Shown: positions 32,901 through 43,206 of the stretch, piece by piece
Layout of the letters: each line of letters opens with the position of its first letter
How positions within the stretch are numbered: the first letter of the stretch is position 1
From: Chondrus crispus
Taxonomy: Eukaryota > Rhodophyta > Florideophyceae > Gigartinales > Gigartinaceae
Assembly: GCF_000350225.1 (NCBI RefSeq)
Contig: NW_005179048.1
Coordinates: 1-64,000 of the forward strand
DNA: 64,000 bases
Reading direction: 5' to 3'
Position numbers and translations under genes: made by a program
The notes under the pieces: model-generated
The model's input: the letters and a program-made list of their open reading frames with translations, nothing else
Told to the model about the DNA's origin: nothing
Databases searched by the model: none

Positions 32901-34158
32901 CCGTATGTACTACGCACTTCGACGCAAGTACTACTGGCCCCACCTGGCTGCAGACGTGGCAGCCACGGTGCGAGGGTGTGGGACCTGCGCGATGAACCGG
33001 GTTAAGCTGAGGAAACATCTCAATCGATTGAGATTATTCCCAGCTACGAGACCTCTCGAGAGCCTCGCCATCGACATCTTGGGGCCGCTTCCCAAGACGA
33101 AGACAGGGAAACGATTCCTGCTTGTGATTACCGACCGCTTCAGTAAGCTGACGCAAGTCGTTGTGCTCCGCAGGATAACAGCGTACACGGTCGCAGTTGC
33201 GTTCTGCGACTCGTGGGTGTTCAAGTATGGCGTCCCTCGCACGTTGCTCTCGGACAACGGCCCTCAGTTTAATGCCAAGTTCTTCCACAGCACGTGCCGT
33301 GTTCTGGGGATAACGAATTTGTACACTTCGGCGTACCATCGACAGACGAACGGGCAAGTCGAGCGATATAACCGAACAATCGCCTCGATGCTGAGGAACT
33401 ACGTGGGTGAACACCAGGACGACTGGGACGTGTACGTGGGGCCGCTTACGTACGCGTACAACTCCCACGTACATCGCACCACACGCACCACGCCGTTTGA
33501 ACTCGTGCTCAGCAGGCCACCGCCGGAGTTCTCTCTCCGACGGGCGGACGGCGACGCGCTCCCTTCTGATAGGGGGAACCAACGTGCCGAGTTTCTCAAG
33601 GCCTTGGACTCGACTATCCAGAAGGCCTACGGGAGCCTGCTTCGGACGCAGGCTCGCTACAAGCGCGACTTCGATAAGCGCATAAGACGTATTAATTCCC
33701 GGCTCCGTCCCGGAGAATACGTATATCTGAACCCCACCGATGGGGGGAAGACATCAAACAAGCTCGCTTCCCCGGCTGTCGGACCGTACCGAGGTCACGC
33801 GAACGACCAGCGCACTATCACGATCGATCGTGATGGAGTTACTGAGCGCGTCTCCGCAGACCGCTGCGTCTACGCACCCCTGCCGGCGAACGTGCCAAGG
33901 GCGAGCACGACTACCCCCGAGGACCTTGCCGACAAGATCAATGAAGGCACACAGTATGCTGTCGAACGGCTACTCAAGCATCGCGTCATGGAGGATGGAA
34001 CTACGGAGTTCCTCATTAAGTGGGCAGACTATGACGCTCCCACATGGACAGCGCGTACCCACATCCCCGAGGAGTTGGTGTCTCGTTACGCACGAAGACT
34101 CCGAGCGCGTACAGGGAGAGACCTCACCTCAGAAGTGAACGCGGACGTTCACTCTTAA
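29940..34158 (+). pseudogene. pol: pol region of the chromovirus-type fossil
   Basis: Recognisable parts in order: retropepsin-like segment (about 29980-30290), reverse transcriptase with the YLDD box (about 30990-31650), RNase H (about 31900-32290; LDTDASAYQLG, YSATERECFAVVWAV, TDHDALRW), integrase with zinc-binding HHCC (about 32840-33000) and catalytic core (about 33050-33560; LAIDILGPLP, SDNGPQFNA), and a C-terminal chromodomain (about 33950-34110; YAVERLLKHRV, FLIKWADY). The gene is broken in several places and serves here only to assign the family. Confidence 0.9.
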
Positions 34159-35464
34159 GGAGGGGACCCTCAACCGCTTCGTTACGGATTAACTTCCGTC
34201 TCGAATTAAACTCACTCCGCGGGCTTAGGACGAAAGGGGACGCGCCAAGGGACAGGTGTCTCCAAAGAACAGCAACGGAATCAGTCGCGAGAAGCCAAGA
34301 CGTATTGGCAACCGAGAGCTCCCGTACGCAAACCAAAGGAAGCGAGCAGCAAGAGCTGCGCCATGATGGCACCTCGTCACGGACTGTGGACAATGAGCCC
34401 TCGAGCAGGGAGACGATCTCCCGGAACGATACAGTCGCCCCGCGGTCGCCACCAGTCTCGCCTACATGGGGACAGCTGTCCTGCACGCACCGGTTCGTAC
34501 CAGCTGCGCTATACGGAAGGGGTCCGCGATCCCGAGACCCCCGCGACGACGAAGGACGCACCTCGGCACTAGATAGCAACGACAAGTACGCTGCAGACCG
34601 AGCAAGGGGAGGGAAGAGACAGTACGAGCCGCCGTCGGTTGATACACTCGAGATCAGAGCCCCGACAAACAGCCACGGCCATACCCTAAATAAGGGAGAA
34701 AAATTAGTGGAACGCGAAATTACACTGGGAGACAGTGCCCTTACATGACGTCCAAGCGCACGTGATACGTACAACGCACAAGGGACGTTCGGACGGCGAC
34801 GCGTGGGAAGAGTACAGCGTGTACCCACCGACCGGGACACGCTACCGGAGCCCGACCATGGAGGGGCGCAGTCCCAATGCCGCCCCCTCCAGAATTGTCA
34901 AACCGGCGAAATGCGCAGAAGTCCGACGCACGGGGCGTCCCGAAAGCGGAGCAGGCACCAAGACCAGCGACTCGAGACGCTTCGCAAGGAAGTCATCCAG
35001 CGGTGGGTACGGCACGCGAGTAACGAACACGCCAGTCCTCGCCGCCTCCCCACCGTTGGTTCGCAAGGGGACTCGAGAACCCCGCACCGATGCGACGAAC
35101 GCCAACTCCGCGTGTGGAATTGGGGAGTATCGAGCTCCGCCAAGGCCACCCACACGACCATGCGGACGAGCCGCTCTGGCGATGAGAGAGGGGACGACTC
35201 CTCCCCCTTCCCCCACATGCCAAGGTCTCTTACCCCTCTCCGCTCATCGTCAAGAGCACGGGCGGTGGAGACTACAGTACGGAGCGCGACGTCGCGCGGG
35301 GAAGAGGACGCGTCAGACGGACGACCGCATTCACCACGAGGCCCCTGCCCCCTCGCCATAACCCCGCGGACCCGAGCCCCGGCGCCAGGGGAGAGAAGAC
35401 CGCGCCCTCTCTATCCCCTGGCGGACGATTCGGGTTGTCCACCAACCGCTCTCTTACCCATCTG

Positions 35465-35725
35465 CCCTCGCCATCGGAGGCGAGGGGAGCGACAACAAGG
35501 ACAATACCGCGCTGTGCCCTCGCCCTCCGAGGCGAGAGGCGCGACGACAAGGACAATACCGCGCTGTGCCCTCGCCCACGGAGGCGGGGGGCGCGATGAG
35601 AAGACATACACCGCCCGCCGCGCCCTCGCTCCGACGGCGAGGGGCGCGACCCGGAAGACAGTATCACGATCGGTGCCCTCGCCACCGGAGGCGAGGGCCG
35701 CGATGAGAAGTACAGGTCCCTCGGG
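35465..35725. repeat. Five tandem ~55-60-bp hairpin-forming units inside the LTR element
   Basis: Each unit contains CCCTCGCC or a close variant, a short loop, then GGCGAGGG or a variant, so every unit can fold on itself. A GACAACAAGGACAATACCGC-type spacer separates the first units. They lie between the chromodomain and the antisense ORFs. Confidence 0.8.
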
Positions 35726-36105
35726 CCTTGCCCTCGTCCGAGTACGACGACGACCTCGAGAAGGGAAGACAAGACGCGGTACACGCACGAACATGATCGC
35801 GCCCACCAGAGACCCTTTCGAAAGAGGGAGAAGAATCGCGCGGAGCACTATCGAAAGCCGACTCGGAGGGCTCGACCAACCTCACGCGCGGCAAGGGCGT
35901 CGAGACCCCCGCGGCAGGCCATGTCGCAGAAGGAGAAAAATATACATAGGAGAAGCTCGAGGAGCACTATCGAGGCTCGGCTTCGAGGAACGGAGAGGAG
36001 CTGTACGACGGACATCGCGTGCACAAAAGAGACGGGATTGACTTTACGCAGAGAAGGGGATGGTTGGAAGAACATACCCCCGATGGGTATAACGGGACGA
36101 CCCGT

Positions 36106-36825
36106 TCACTGATTTGTGCGGTTGGGCGGCGAAGCTACCCCCGACCCGTAAAGACTCGGGGGACAGTAACTGGGGTGACGAGGCGGCTCTGCCGCGTGCT
36201 CCGCCAGTGGGGGCAACGCCACCTCACTGTGGCGGGTCCAGCGATGCACACTGCTCTGAGGATCCGGGACGTTGCCCACCGTAGCGGCCTCGTACCCCGT
36301 CTGCTCGTAGGGATCCCGCCTGATCGGGTGTGGCGTCGACGAAGACGCCACGCGAAGGCTTCGGAGGTCGTCCCGCTCGCGGCGGTACCGGTCACGTTCG
36401 GCGGTAGTCCGCTCCAGAAGGCTCGCTTGACGATCAGAGGACTCGCCTGACGCGGCTAACTCGTTACGTACATGGCGCAGCTCGGACACGGACGACGCGC
36501 GGTCCGCCTCGAGGCGACGTGCTTCGTCGCCTCGCGCCAAGTACCAGCTCGCCAGTGTGCCAAGGAGACCGCCCACCTGCCAAGTGCGATCGGCAGCGCG
36601 ACCCAAGGCATGGACTAACGACGACACGGCCCTGATGTCCTCTCCCTCCAACGTCGCGTGGCGTACGGACGCCACTTGGGGCGCCTCACGCGGCAGCACC
36701 GCACTGAGGGGAGGAACAGGGGGGACCGGAGGACTCGCCACCGGACCGAAGTCGCTTTCGGCGAGAAAAGTCTCGAACAGCGGGTCCGCACGTGCGGAAG
36801 GATGCGGAGCGGGCTCACTGTCCAA
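36106..36825 (-). CDS. Antisense accessory ORF 2 of the chromovirus-type fossil
   Basis: A 239-aa frame lies on the strand opposite gag-pol. It has an Ala/Arg/Glu-rich, probably coiled-coil centre (ARRLEADRASSVSELRHVRN and on). It lies just downstream, in its own sense, of the larger antisense ORF. No domain recognised. It could be partly a GC-rich chance frame. Confidence 0.4.
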   Translation of the reverse strand: MDSEPAPHPSARADPLFETFLAESDFGPVASPPVPPVPPLSAVLPREAPQVASVRHATLEGEDIRAVSSLVHALGRAADRTWQVGGLLGTLASWYLARGDEARRLEADRASSVSELRHVRNELAASGESSDRQASLLERTTAERDRYRRERDDLRSLRVASSSTPHPIRRDPYEQTGYEAATVGNVPDPQSSVHRWTRHSEVALPPLAEHAAEPPRHPSYCPPSLYGSGVASPPNRTNQ

Positions 36826-36843
36826 ATCGTGATATCGCTTCTT

Positions 36844-38457
36844 TCACGCTTCACACGAGGCGGAGCCGACTCCGCCCCCGCTCCTGACGTGTTCCGAAGA
36901 GGACGCCGGCGCCACCTGGCGCGCCACGAAGGCGTCAGCACGATGGTCATACACGAAGAAGGTGGACCGCTCGCCGGTAGTGAAATCGGGCCAGCGCCGA
37001 CGCTTGCTTTCGCTCACCTCGCAAGCCCGATGCATGAGCCCGAGGGCGAACGCGTACGACCAAGGCACATGCTGATTACTCCTCTCGAGCGGATGAAGGG
37101 GGACGTTGGGGAGGTCCCACGCAACCCTCCCCAAGTAGGCCAGCACCTCGAGGGGCTGGACAAACACGCGTCCGTGAATGGACACTTCGTTCATGAACGC
37201 ATTCCCGAGGGCCCAGGCCCATTCCCTCTCTACGTTGTGCATTAAGTCTGTATAAGCCGGATGTTGAGCATTTGAGCACTCCACACCGAAGTGCTTGAGC
37301 ACATACGGGAGCAGCGGATGAACTCCCAACGAAGGGAAGGTCTCCCGTATCACTGCAGGGAGCCGGGGGAAGTCGTGGGGGGACAGGCCTCCTTCAAAGG
37401 AAGCGTGACGGAAAACGCGCCCGTCCTCCTCCTCGGAATGGCGATACGCCGACCAATCGTGAGGAGAAATGGCGACTCCGTGTAGTCTCATCAGCGAGCA
37501 CGCTGATTTCTGCAAGGCGACGCGCGCCCTCGAGTACGCGAAAGGACGGGGGCTCACATAGAGACTACCTACGTGGGACAAGACGAATTCGCGACGGGCC
37601 GACCCCTCGCGGTGGAGGAGATACGTGGCCATGCGATCCACATATTCTACCTCACCGAGGCTGTACGCAAACGTGCGATCGCAGGGGATGGCAGAAGGGA
37701 TTTGATACGCCGCACCGCCACCTTCTGCCAGCAGGCGCCCCAGAACGAGCGAGGCCTCCTCTACGCGTCCGGCTTCGTAGACCTTCCGGACGCGTAGCAA
37801 ATCGGGACGAAGTTGCTCCCGCGCCAGCAGCTCCCCAACAGTAATGCCGGCACGGGCAAAGCGGCACCACGCGAGCCTTAGACGGTCTAGGGGCAACGGG
37901 GCGGAACGCTCGAGCGCCGCCCCGTACCACTCGGATGGAGCCTCGACCACCGCGGGGGCTTGACCCGCCGGATCCTGAGGCGTCTCAGGATGTTCGCCAA
38001 CGCGAGGGCCGCTGCCCGATCTCCCGCGCGAATCCGTCGCGCCGGGAAGCGCGGCTGTAGCGCCCCCGACGGGGCCTGCATCGACAGGCAGACGAGGGGC
38101 GGTGGCGGAGGGGATCAGTTCGACAGAGGACGTCGACTCCCGAGAGACACGAGCTCGCTGAAATGGCTGTACAGTAATCCAAGGACGCCCGATTGCCCCG
38201 GCGCGACACGGAACGTGCCCAGCCGGGGCCGCGACTTCCGCCGTCGACGGCGGGAGGGAAGCGGCGCCTCCGGGAGATTGCGACGAAGGACACGGTTGCG
38301 AAGGGCAGAGAGTTACGGAGCTCGACGGAGTAGCGACGGACGCGACGAACCGACCTTCGGAGGGCGACGTCATGATGACCCCGACACTGAGGCCTCCGAC
38401 GAAGAGGGACAGGACAGCGGGGGCGCAGCGACCCGAGTCCGGAAAAGGAAATAACAA
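36844..38457 (-). CDS. Antisense accessory ORF 1 of the chromovirus-type fossil, 537 aa
   Basis: A long, uninterrupted frame runs opposite to the element's own genes, in the region between chromodomain and 3' LTR. The N-terminal 170 residues are Pro/Ser/Ala-rich and likely disordered. The rest is well mixed and globular-looking, with features such as WYGAALERSAPLPLDRLRLAW, YLLHREGSARREFVLSHVGS and an HPLLPYVLKHFGVECSNAQH segment. I recognise no family. Its length and composition argue for a real accessory protein. Antisense ORFs in this position are known from some plant Ty3/Gypsy elements (Grande/Retand-type). Confidence 0.55.
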   Translation of the reverse strand: MLFPFPDSGRCAPAVLSLFVGGLSVGVIMTSPSEGRFVASVATPSSSVTLCPSQPCPSSQSPGGAASLPPSTAEVAAPAGHVPCRAGAIGRPWITVQPFQRARVSRESTSSVELIPSATAPRLPVDAGPVGGATAALPGATDSRGRSGSGPRVGEHPETPQDPAGQAPAVVEAPSEWYGAALERSAPLPLDRLRLAWCRFARAGITVGELLAREQLRPDLLRVRKVYEAGRVEEASLVLGRLLAEGGGAAYQIPSAIPCDRTFAYSLGEVEYVDRMATYLLHREGSARREFVLSHVGSLYVSPRPFAYSRARVALQKSACSLMRLHGVAISPHDWSAYRHSEEEDGRVFRHASFEGGLSPHDFPRLPAVIRETFPSLGVHPLLPYVLKHFGVECSNAQHPAYTDLMHNVEREWAWALGNAFMNEVSIHGRVFVQPLEVLAYLGRVAWDLPNVPLHPLERSNQHVPWSYAFALGLMHRACEVSESKRRRWPDFTTGERSTFFVYDHRADAFVARQVAPASSSEHVRSGGGVGSASCEA

Positions 38458-38676
38458 GAGAGGCGCACCGATGCGCGGACGGAGAAGGAGCGGACGGCAG
38501 AGGACAAGATGGCCAATAGGGGGAACGGGGTGGACGATAGATAACTACGAGCAACGCGAGGACGGGTGAGGTGGAACCCCGGTCAAGTCCAGGACTACAG
38601 GGAGGGGATCTGACATGGTCGCCTCTACAAGCCCGAGACTGCTGAACGCGGACATTCAGTCTTGAGGGGGGGGCCG

Positions 38677-39375
38677 TGTAGCATAACCCCCCCTGGGGCT
38701 TTAAATTAGATTAGATCAAGAACTAGATCAGCTACTGTAGAGCGTCGAGCTCTACAGTACAACCGCGCATGTCCACGTGTACACCACGGGGACAAGGGAC
38801 ACGCGCATACACGTGTACACGTGTATAGCGCGCGAACGAAGCGCGCATGCACCACGAGTAATACGTGTACTGTCAGCCTCGACATAGCTGACAGTATTAC
38901 AGTGCAGGCCGACCTGCACTACAGTAGCCCACTACAGTACCTCGGTACTGTAGTGTTATGATAGATTGTTTTGTATATTAAATATGGAGCGGACCGACGG
39001 CGGCGGAAGGGGACAAGTACGGGCTTGTCCTCAACCGACCGCCAAGGTCAGTCGACTCAGCTTATTCTAAACGTCGCCTTCGCTCTTCGCGCGCGTTTAG
39101 TCGGAGCCGAGCCGGAGTGGACGCGCAGCACGCGAGCGAGCACGGAACCGCCTCCGCCCGTCAGCACTGGTACGTCACTCAGTGCTACTCCGGGGCGTCG
39201 AGGCGTCGATCCGCTCGTGCGTGAGCGCGTCCCTGCTCGCTCCCGCTCTACCACCGCTACCCGGGCCCGAGCCCAGTTCCGTAGCTGGTTGGCCCGCTTC
39301 ACCCCTTCTCCGATCCGGGGTCTACAGGTCGAACTGCGCATACACCTCCAGTCGTCTGGGGGTGTTTATGCTACA
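38677..39375 (+). repeat. 3' LTR (699 bp) of the chromovirus-type element
   Basis: It has the same length and termini as the 5' LTR, with about 13 substitutions, most of them transitions. A G-rich polypurine tract (about 38664-38676) precedes it and the CTGCT target duplication follows. The five-hairpin array is kept at about 38735-38955. Confidence 0.95.
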
Positions 39376-39380
39376 CTGCT

Positions 39381-39976
39381 GACATCTGCAGTTTCTGCAG
39401 TTTGTTTTTGTCACGGTAACGGTCTAAAGAAGTTCCACTATTGTGTTACAGTGCTATTTGCTTACAGTAGTCCACCACAATAATGCCCCGGTGTTGCTGT
39501 TTCGTTTTGGCGAACTTGCGGCCCTTCTCCACCAATCACATAAATACTTGCAGCCTCTGCACTCAACTTGCGAACCCGAATAAACACTAAATCGATAGTT
39601 GCCGGGGGTGCGGCTACTAATTTAGAACATAGAGGCTGACTGTCGTACGTGACAGGTCACGTCGATTTCAAGTTTTCGGCACATTCCGCCGCCCTAATTG
39701 GAATTATTTGGAATGCAAGACGATGGTACAAACTCGGATTCAGGGAGTGTTTTAGCTTGCCCGAGTTTGCCCGGGTTTGCTGGCCCCGAGCCATGATTTG
39801 CACTACTATTGGCTACTGGGCGTTAATATATGATTTGAAACTAAGTACGACCCTACACTGCAAGCTCAAGTTATGTCAGTGTGTAATGACAAATGTCAAT
39901 CATATATTGCCTACTTTTGTAAGTTTGTAATTTTCGAATTTGGACGCTGTGCTCCGGTGGACGCAGTGCTTGCCCC
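39381..39976. other. Intergenic, no recognisable gene
   Basis: A CTTGCCCGAGTTTGCCCGGG motif (about 39759) recurs in inverted form near 48993-49025. Nothing else stands out. Confidence 0.4.
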
Positions 39977-41707
39977 TTGCCGAAAACATGCTCAACTCCC
40001 CCTTTGCAAAAATCTATGCACCTGCCATCTCGCAAAGGCAACCCAACTCTACGAAACACCTCTCTGCCTACTACTTTCCTGAAAATGGCTTCCAAACTTC
40101 AATGCCACGTGCACCGCTCTCCGCGCCTCTGGCGCATCTCTCTAACTCCCACCATTCGGAAGACGGGGTCCATCAACGCAAAGTCTCTCACTATTGCTTC
40201 CTCGTCTGCAGCGGGCGTTTCTGACCAAATACTATCCCCGCCTGTTACAATCAAACTGTTTCAGGCGGGTGAGAACGCTCCCACTCCAGTCTCTGGGGCA
40301 TTCGTTAAAAATCAAGCCGAAAGCCTACATGGATTTCAAAGTCAAGAACATGACGTTAGCGGGTCCATTAGTGAGGACGAAGATGGTACTAGAACGCAAA
40401 AGGGGGTAGAAAGTCTCACAAAGGTCTTTACGTTTTTGTCAGGTCTTCGAAAAGATGATTTGAGGAAAATTGGGAGATTGTGGGGTCTCAGATCGGCCGG
40501 GAACAAGAAAGACCTCGTCTATCGAGTTTTCTTGTTCCTGAAGGACTGTAATGACCGCCGTCTAGCTGTTTGTGGGAAGATGGCTACGAACTTGCACTGT
40601 CCCAGCTTCGAAAAGTTCCAAGACGCCCACGAACGGGCATGCCTTGACTGGAAGGCGCCTCCTAGTGTCGAGCACATGAAAAATGCCCTGAAGGGCACTG
40701 AGGACAAGTTTGGCACTACGGACAGGCCATTGGGACGATCGGAAAGGAATTACGTTCCGGGTCGCGGTGAAGAGGATGAAGAGACGCCGTCGGACCCTAA
40801 CTTTACCCTATCTGAGTTTTGGCGACTTGTAGTCCTGATGCGCGACGATGAAAGGGTCCGGTCGTCACTCTATCGGCTGGAGCAGGAGTTGAGAAGGTCT
40901 GAACTTGACTCTGGTGTCTCGAGGGATTCGTTTTGGGGAATAATAAAGGGAAGGTTCAACGACTCATCCGTTTGCGTTCGATTTTCATTTGAGGGACATG
41001 TGGAAGACGCGGATCCCGCTGCAGCGCCTCTATGCCACAGGAGCGCTGATTGTTTCAAGAATCATTTTAGGGATGCTAAGTCTGTGTTTACTGCAGCTTT
41101 GGACAAGTGGATGCGGTCAGGTCAGAACGATCCTGAAAGGTTCGTGGACTTTCTGTCGAGGAATGGAGAGGTTCTGTATGCAAGCTCAAAACGCGCATTA
41201 ATTATGTTTGTAGTGGCCCGGCTCGGGACACCTTTTGAAGATACATTTTTTGTAGAGATGTCCAGCAAGGCCATGTTAGACGGAGGTTATGAGGCGGGGA
41301 TGAATGCATCGAGGAGGGAAAGGCGAGGGGAAGAAAGAGAGGCTAAGAATGCCCAAGCTGGACCAGATTTGAGTCGAAAAAAGAGAAGGAGCATTGCAGA
41401 GATCGCGGAGATAGTCGAGAGGCAAATCGGCAAGATAGGACAGGTCATTTCCAGCATTTCGGCCCCGAGTGTCCAGAACGTTGTGTCGACAAGTACGAAT
41501 CCGCCGGTGAATGGCGTTATTTCGGCCTGGCAGGAAAACAACTCAATGTTTAATATTGTTGAGTCTGCACTCCAGGCGTACGAGCGCGCTAAAAAGATCC
41601 CCGACAACGAGGCGTTCTTTGAAATCGCGCTCGCCCGGTATAAAAAGGCATTGAATGCCTACAAAAGCATGTTTGGTGACGATTCGGGACTGTCCGGACA
41701 GGTGTAG
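39977..41707 (+). CDS. SAP-domain-like protein, up to 576 aa
   Basis: The frame is intact. ATG 39977 gives the longest form. ATG 40085 (MASKLQCHVHRSPRLW) is an equally plausible start, and the extra 36 residues look like leader noise. A SAP-like helix-extended-helix motif, LRKDDLRKIGRLWGLRSAGN followed by KKDLVYRVFLFL, lies at about residues 150-190 and suggests DNA or chromatin binding. Further on are a Trp-containing segment FTLSEFWRLVVLMRDDERV and a basic, helical C-terminus with an RKKRRS nuclear-localisation-like run. No catalytic domain is seen. It could be a host protein or an accessory protein of a transposon. No neighbour links it to a pathway. Confidence 0.55.
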   Translation: MPKTCSTPPLQKSMHLPSRKGNPTLRNTSLPTTFLKMASKLQCHVHRSPRLWRISLTPTIRKTGSINAKSLTIASSSAAGVSDQILSPPVTIKLFQAGENAPTPVSGAFVKNQAESLHGFQSQEHDVSGSISEDEDGTRTQKGVESLTKVFTFLSGLRKDDLRKIGRLWGLRSAGNKKDLVYRVFLFLKDCNDRRLAVCGKMATNLHCPSFEKFQDAHERACLDWKAPPSVEHMKNALKGTEDKFGTTDRPLGRSERNYVPGRGEEDEETPSDPNFTLSEFWRLVVLMRDDERVRSSLYRLEQELRRSELDSGVSRDSFWGIIKGRFNDSSVCVRFSFEGHVEDADPAAAPLCHRSADCFKNHFRDAKSVFTAALDKWMRSGQNDPERFVDFLSRNGEVLYASSKRALIMFVVARLGTPFEDTFFVEMSSKAMLDGGYEAGMNASRRERRGEEREAKNAQAGPDLSRKKRRSIAEIAEIVERQIGKIGQVISSISAPSVQNVVSTSTNPPVNGVISAWQENNSMFNIVESALQAYERAKKIPDNEAFFEIALARYKKALNAYKSMFGDDSGLSGQV

Positions 41708-41827
41708 ATAATGTTACAATTGTTTTCACGAAGGTTTATTCTGATTCGACATTGTTTGGCACTGAGTAAATGGGCTCCATCAGCCTTCGCGATAGCAATT
41801 TAGAACAGCTCCATCGCGCGTACCGAG

Positions 41828-43206
41828 TTATGCTCCACTCTTGCGCCGTCGGCGGCAACGGCGGCGGCGCGAGTGGCGCCACGGCGGCGCTATTCCAACC
41901 TCCTCGGGCCAGTCGGACATTCTGAACACGAACGTCTTCTGCTCGGCGCGGCGCATGCTGGTCACGTTGAACTCGGTTCCCAGAGCTCCAAGCGGCGTGT
42001 CCCATTGCCGAAGAAAACCTATATATCTGCGCAAAAGTGTTGAGATGATCGACTGTACGGCAGCCATATCTTCCATGCGAGAGAGAAGATCTCCAAGAAG
42101 CACAACATTATACCTCCTGACGAGCACAGTCCTGCATCCTGCTCGTCGGCAGGGAGAACTAAACTTGTAGCCAAAATCAGATATCATTGTGCCTCACGGT
42201 TGTCGGGGCAACTGCCGCAAATCTCAGCGTAAAATTGACAAGCGTGCTTACATATGCTACAAACTATCCCAGCACCAGGTCCAAATTTGGGTCCCAGTTG
42301 ATCTTTCTTAAAACGCCCACCCACTTCATTCGACATGACGATCCGACAGTTGCTCAACTGAGCGTATTCCCTCGGCCTTCTTTCCCCCTATTCCCTATTC
42401 CATCACTGTTCCAAGCTCGCCGGCAAGGGTGCGAGCACTGTTCCTTGCGCTTGGTAGTTTTCCATCCATGTTCGTAGTAGCTAAATGCCCATCTCGTAGC
42501 GAGTTTGCATCATAAAATAGGTATTCGTATTGTACAATCAAGGTGGAGGCCCCTCGGCGAGCACAGCAGGACGTTTGCCGGCCAACTAAGCGCCGTCTCG
42601 AGTTGGGAAAATTCACAGCCTCGACAATAATGAAACCGCAGTTGAATCCAGAATGATAAGCACGAGGTGCTGTCAATGCAAAGGAACCTGGCTTGTACCG
42701 AATGCGACAATAACGAATACGATAGCATTCAATATCTCGGCTTTTCAGTTCCGTGGGGTCAAAGATGATTGTCTTGCACATCAGAGATCTCTGCGCAGAA
42801 GGCTAGTCTTTGGCCAGCCAGTCATTGAAAACATTCTCTTCAGCATATATCTCGAAGGCCTCTGCGTATTTCGGAGGTGTAGTGTACTCAATCCTGCCAT
42901 CGCTGCCGCGGTGAAGGTAGGATACTGACTTCAAAAAGGCATTCTGGGTGTGCCAACAAAATCGCGCAAACATGTGACCGACGTAGAACATTAAGTAGTT
43001 CACTCCCGGTATACGCGGCATGTGATGCAAAATGCCTTCCATGTTGAGATTGCCGACACGGCATTTGGGGCCAAGAAAGTCGGCAAAAGAAGTTTCCACT
43101 TTTTTCTTTCGTTGCTTACATCCCCGACAAAGAGAATTGTATGCGGCAGCCCCGCGTCCTCCTCGCCAAACCGCGCTTTAGAAAAGTCACCGACCTGGTC
43201 ATACAC
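41828..43206 (-). pseudogene. JmjC-domain (JARID1/KDM5-like) pseudogene
   Basis: JARID1/KDM5 proteins are Fe(II)/2-oxoglutarate H3K4 demethylases. Reading leftwards there is MPRIPGVNYLMFYVGHMFARFCWH (family IxGxxxPWLYVGMxFSxFxWH), then SVSYLHRG, then in another frame YKPGSFALTAPRAYHSGFNCGF with EAVNFPN (family QxPGEFVxTFPRAYHxGFNxGFNxxEAVNF). A C5HC2-type zinc segment CSICKHACQFYAEICGSC lies near 42245-42195. The Fe-binding H-x-D/E is H-T-Q here, while the second His (YHSGF) is kept. Several frame changes occur within about 1 kb and no ARID or PHD is visible, so it is a partial, inactive copy. The last frame (42187-41828) may be its continuation. Confidence 0.7.

Larger units (their letters stand above)
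26092..39375 (+). mobile_element. Ty3/Gypsy chromovirus-type LTR retrotransposon fossil
   Basis: The 13,284-bp element is bounded by 699-bp LTRs with inverted ends TGTAGCATAA/TTATGCTACA and a perfect 5-bp target duplication CTGCT (26087-26091 and 39376-39380). Order: 5' LTR, primer-binding site starting TGGT, gag, protease, reverse transcriptase, RNase H, integrase, chromodomain, a 4.5-kb extra region with antisense ORFs, a G-rich polypurine tract, 3' LTR. The RT-before-integrase order and chromodomain place it in Ty3/Gypsy (Metaviridae), chromovirus branch. By eye the LTRs differ at about 13 of 699 positions (about 2 percent), so insertion is fairly recent. It is broken, with roughly five breaks in pol. 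Confidence 0.95.

Noticed and set aside
34735-36041. Plus-strand Arg/Thr/Pro-rich ORFs of 200-412 codons downstream of the chromodomain
   Set aside because: They cover the tandem hairpin units and GC-rich spacer; composition is repeat-driven. The antisense ORF at 36844-38457 is far more protein-like.
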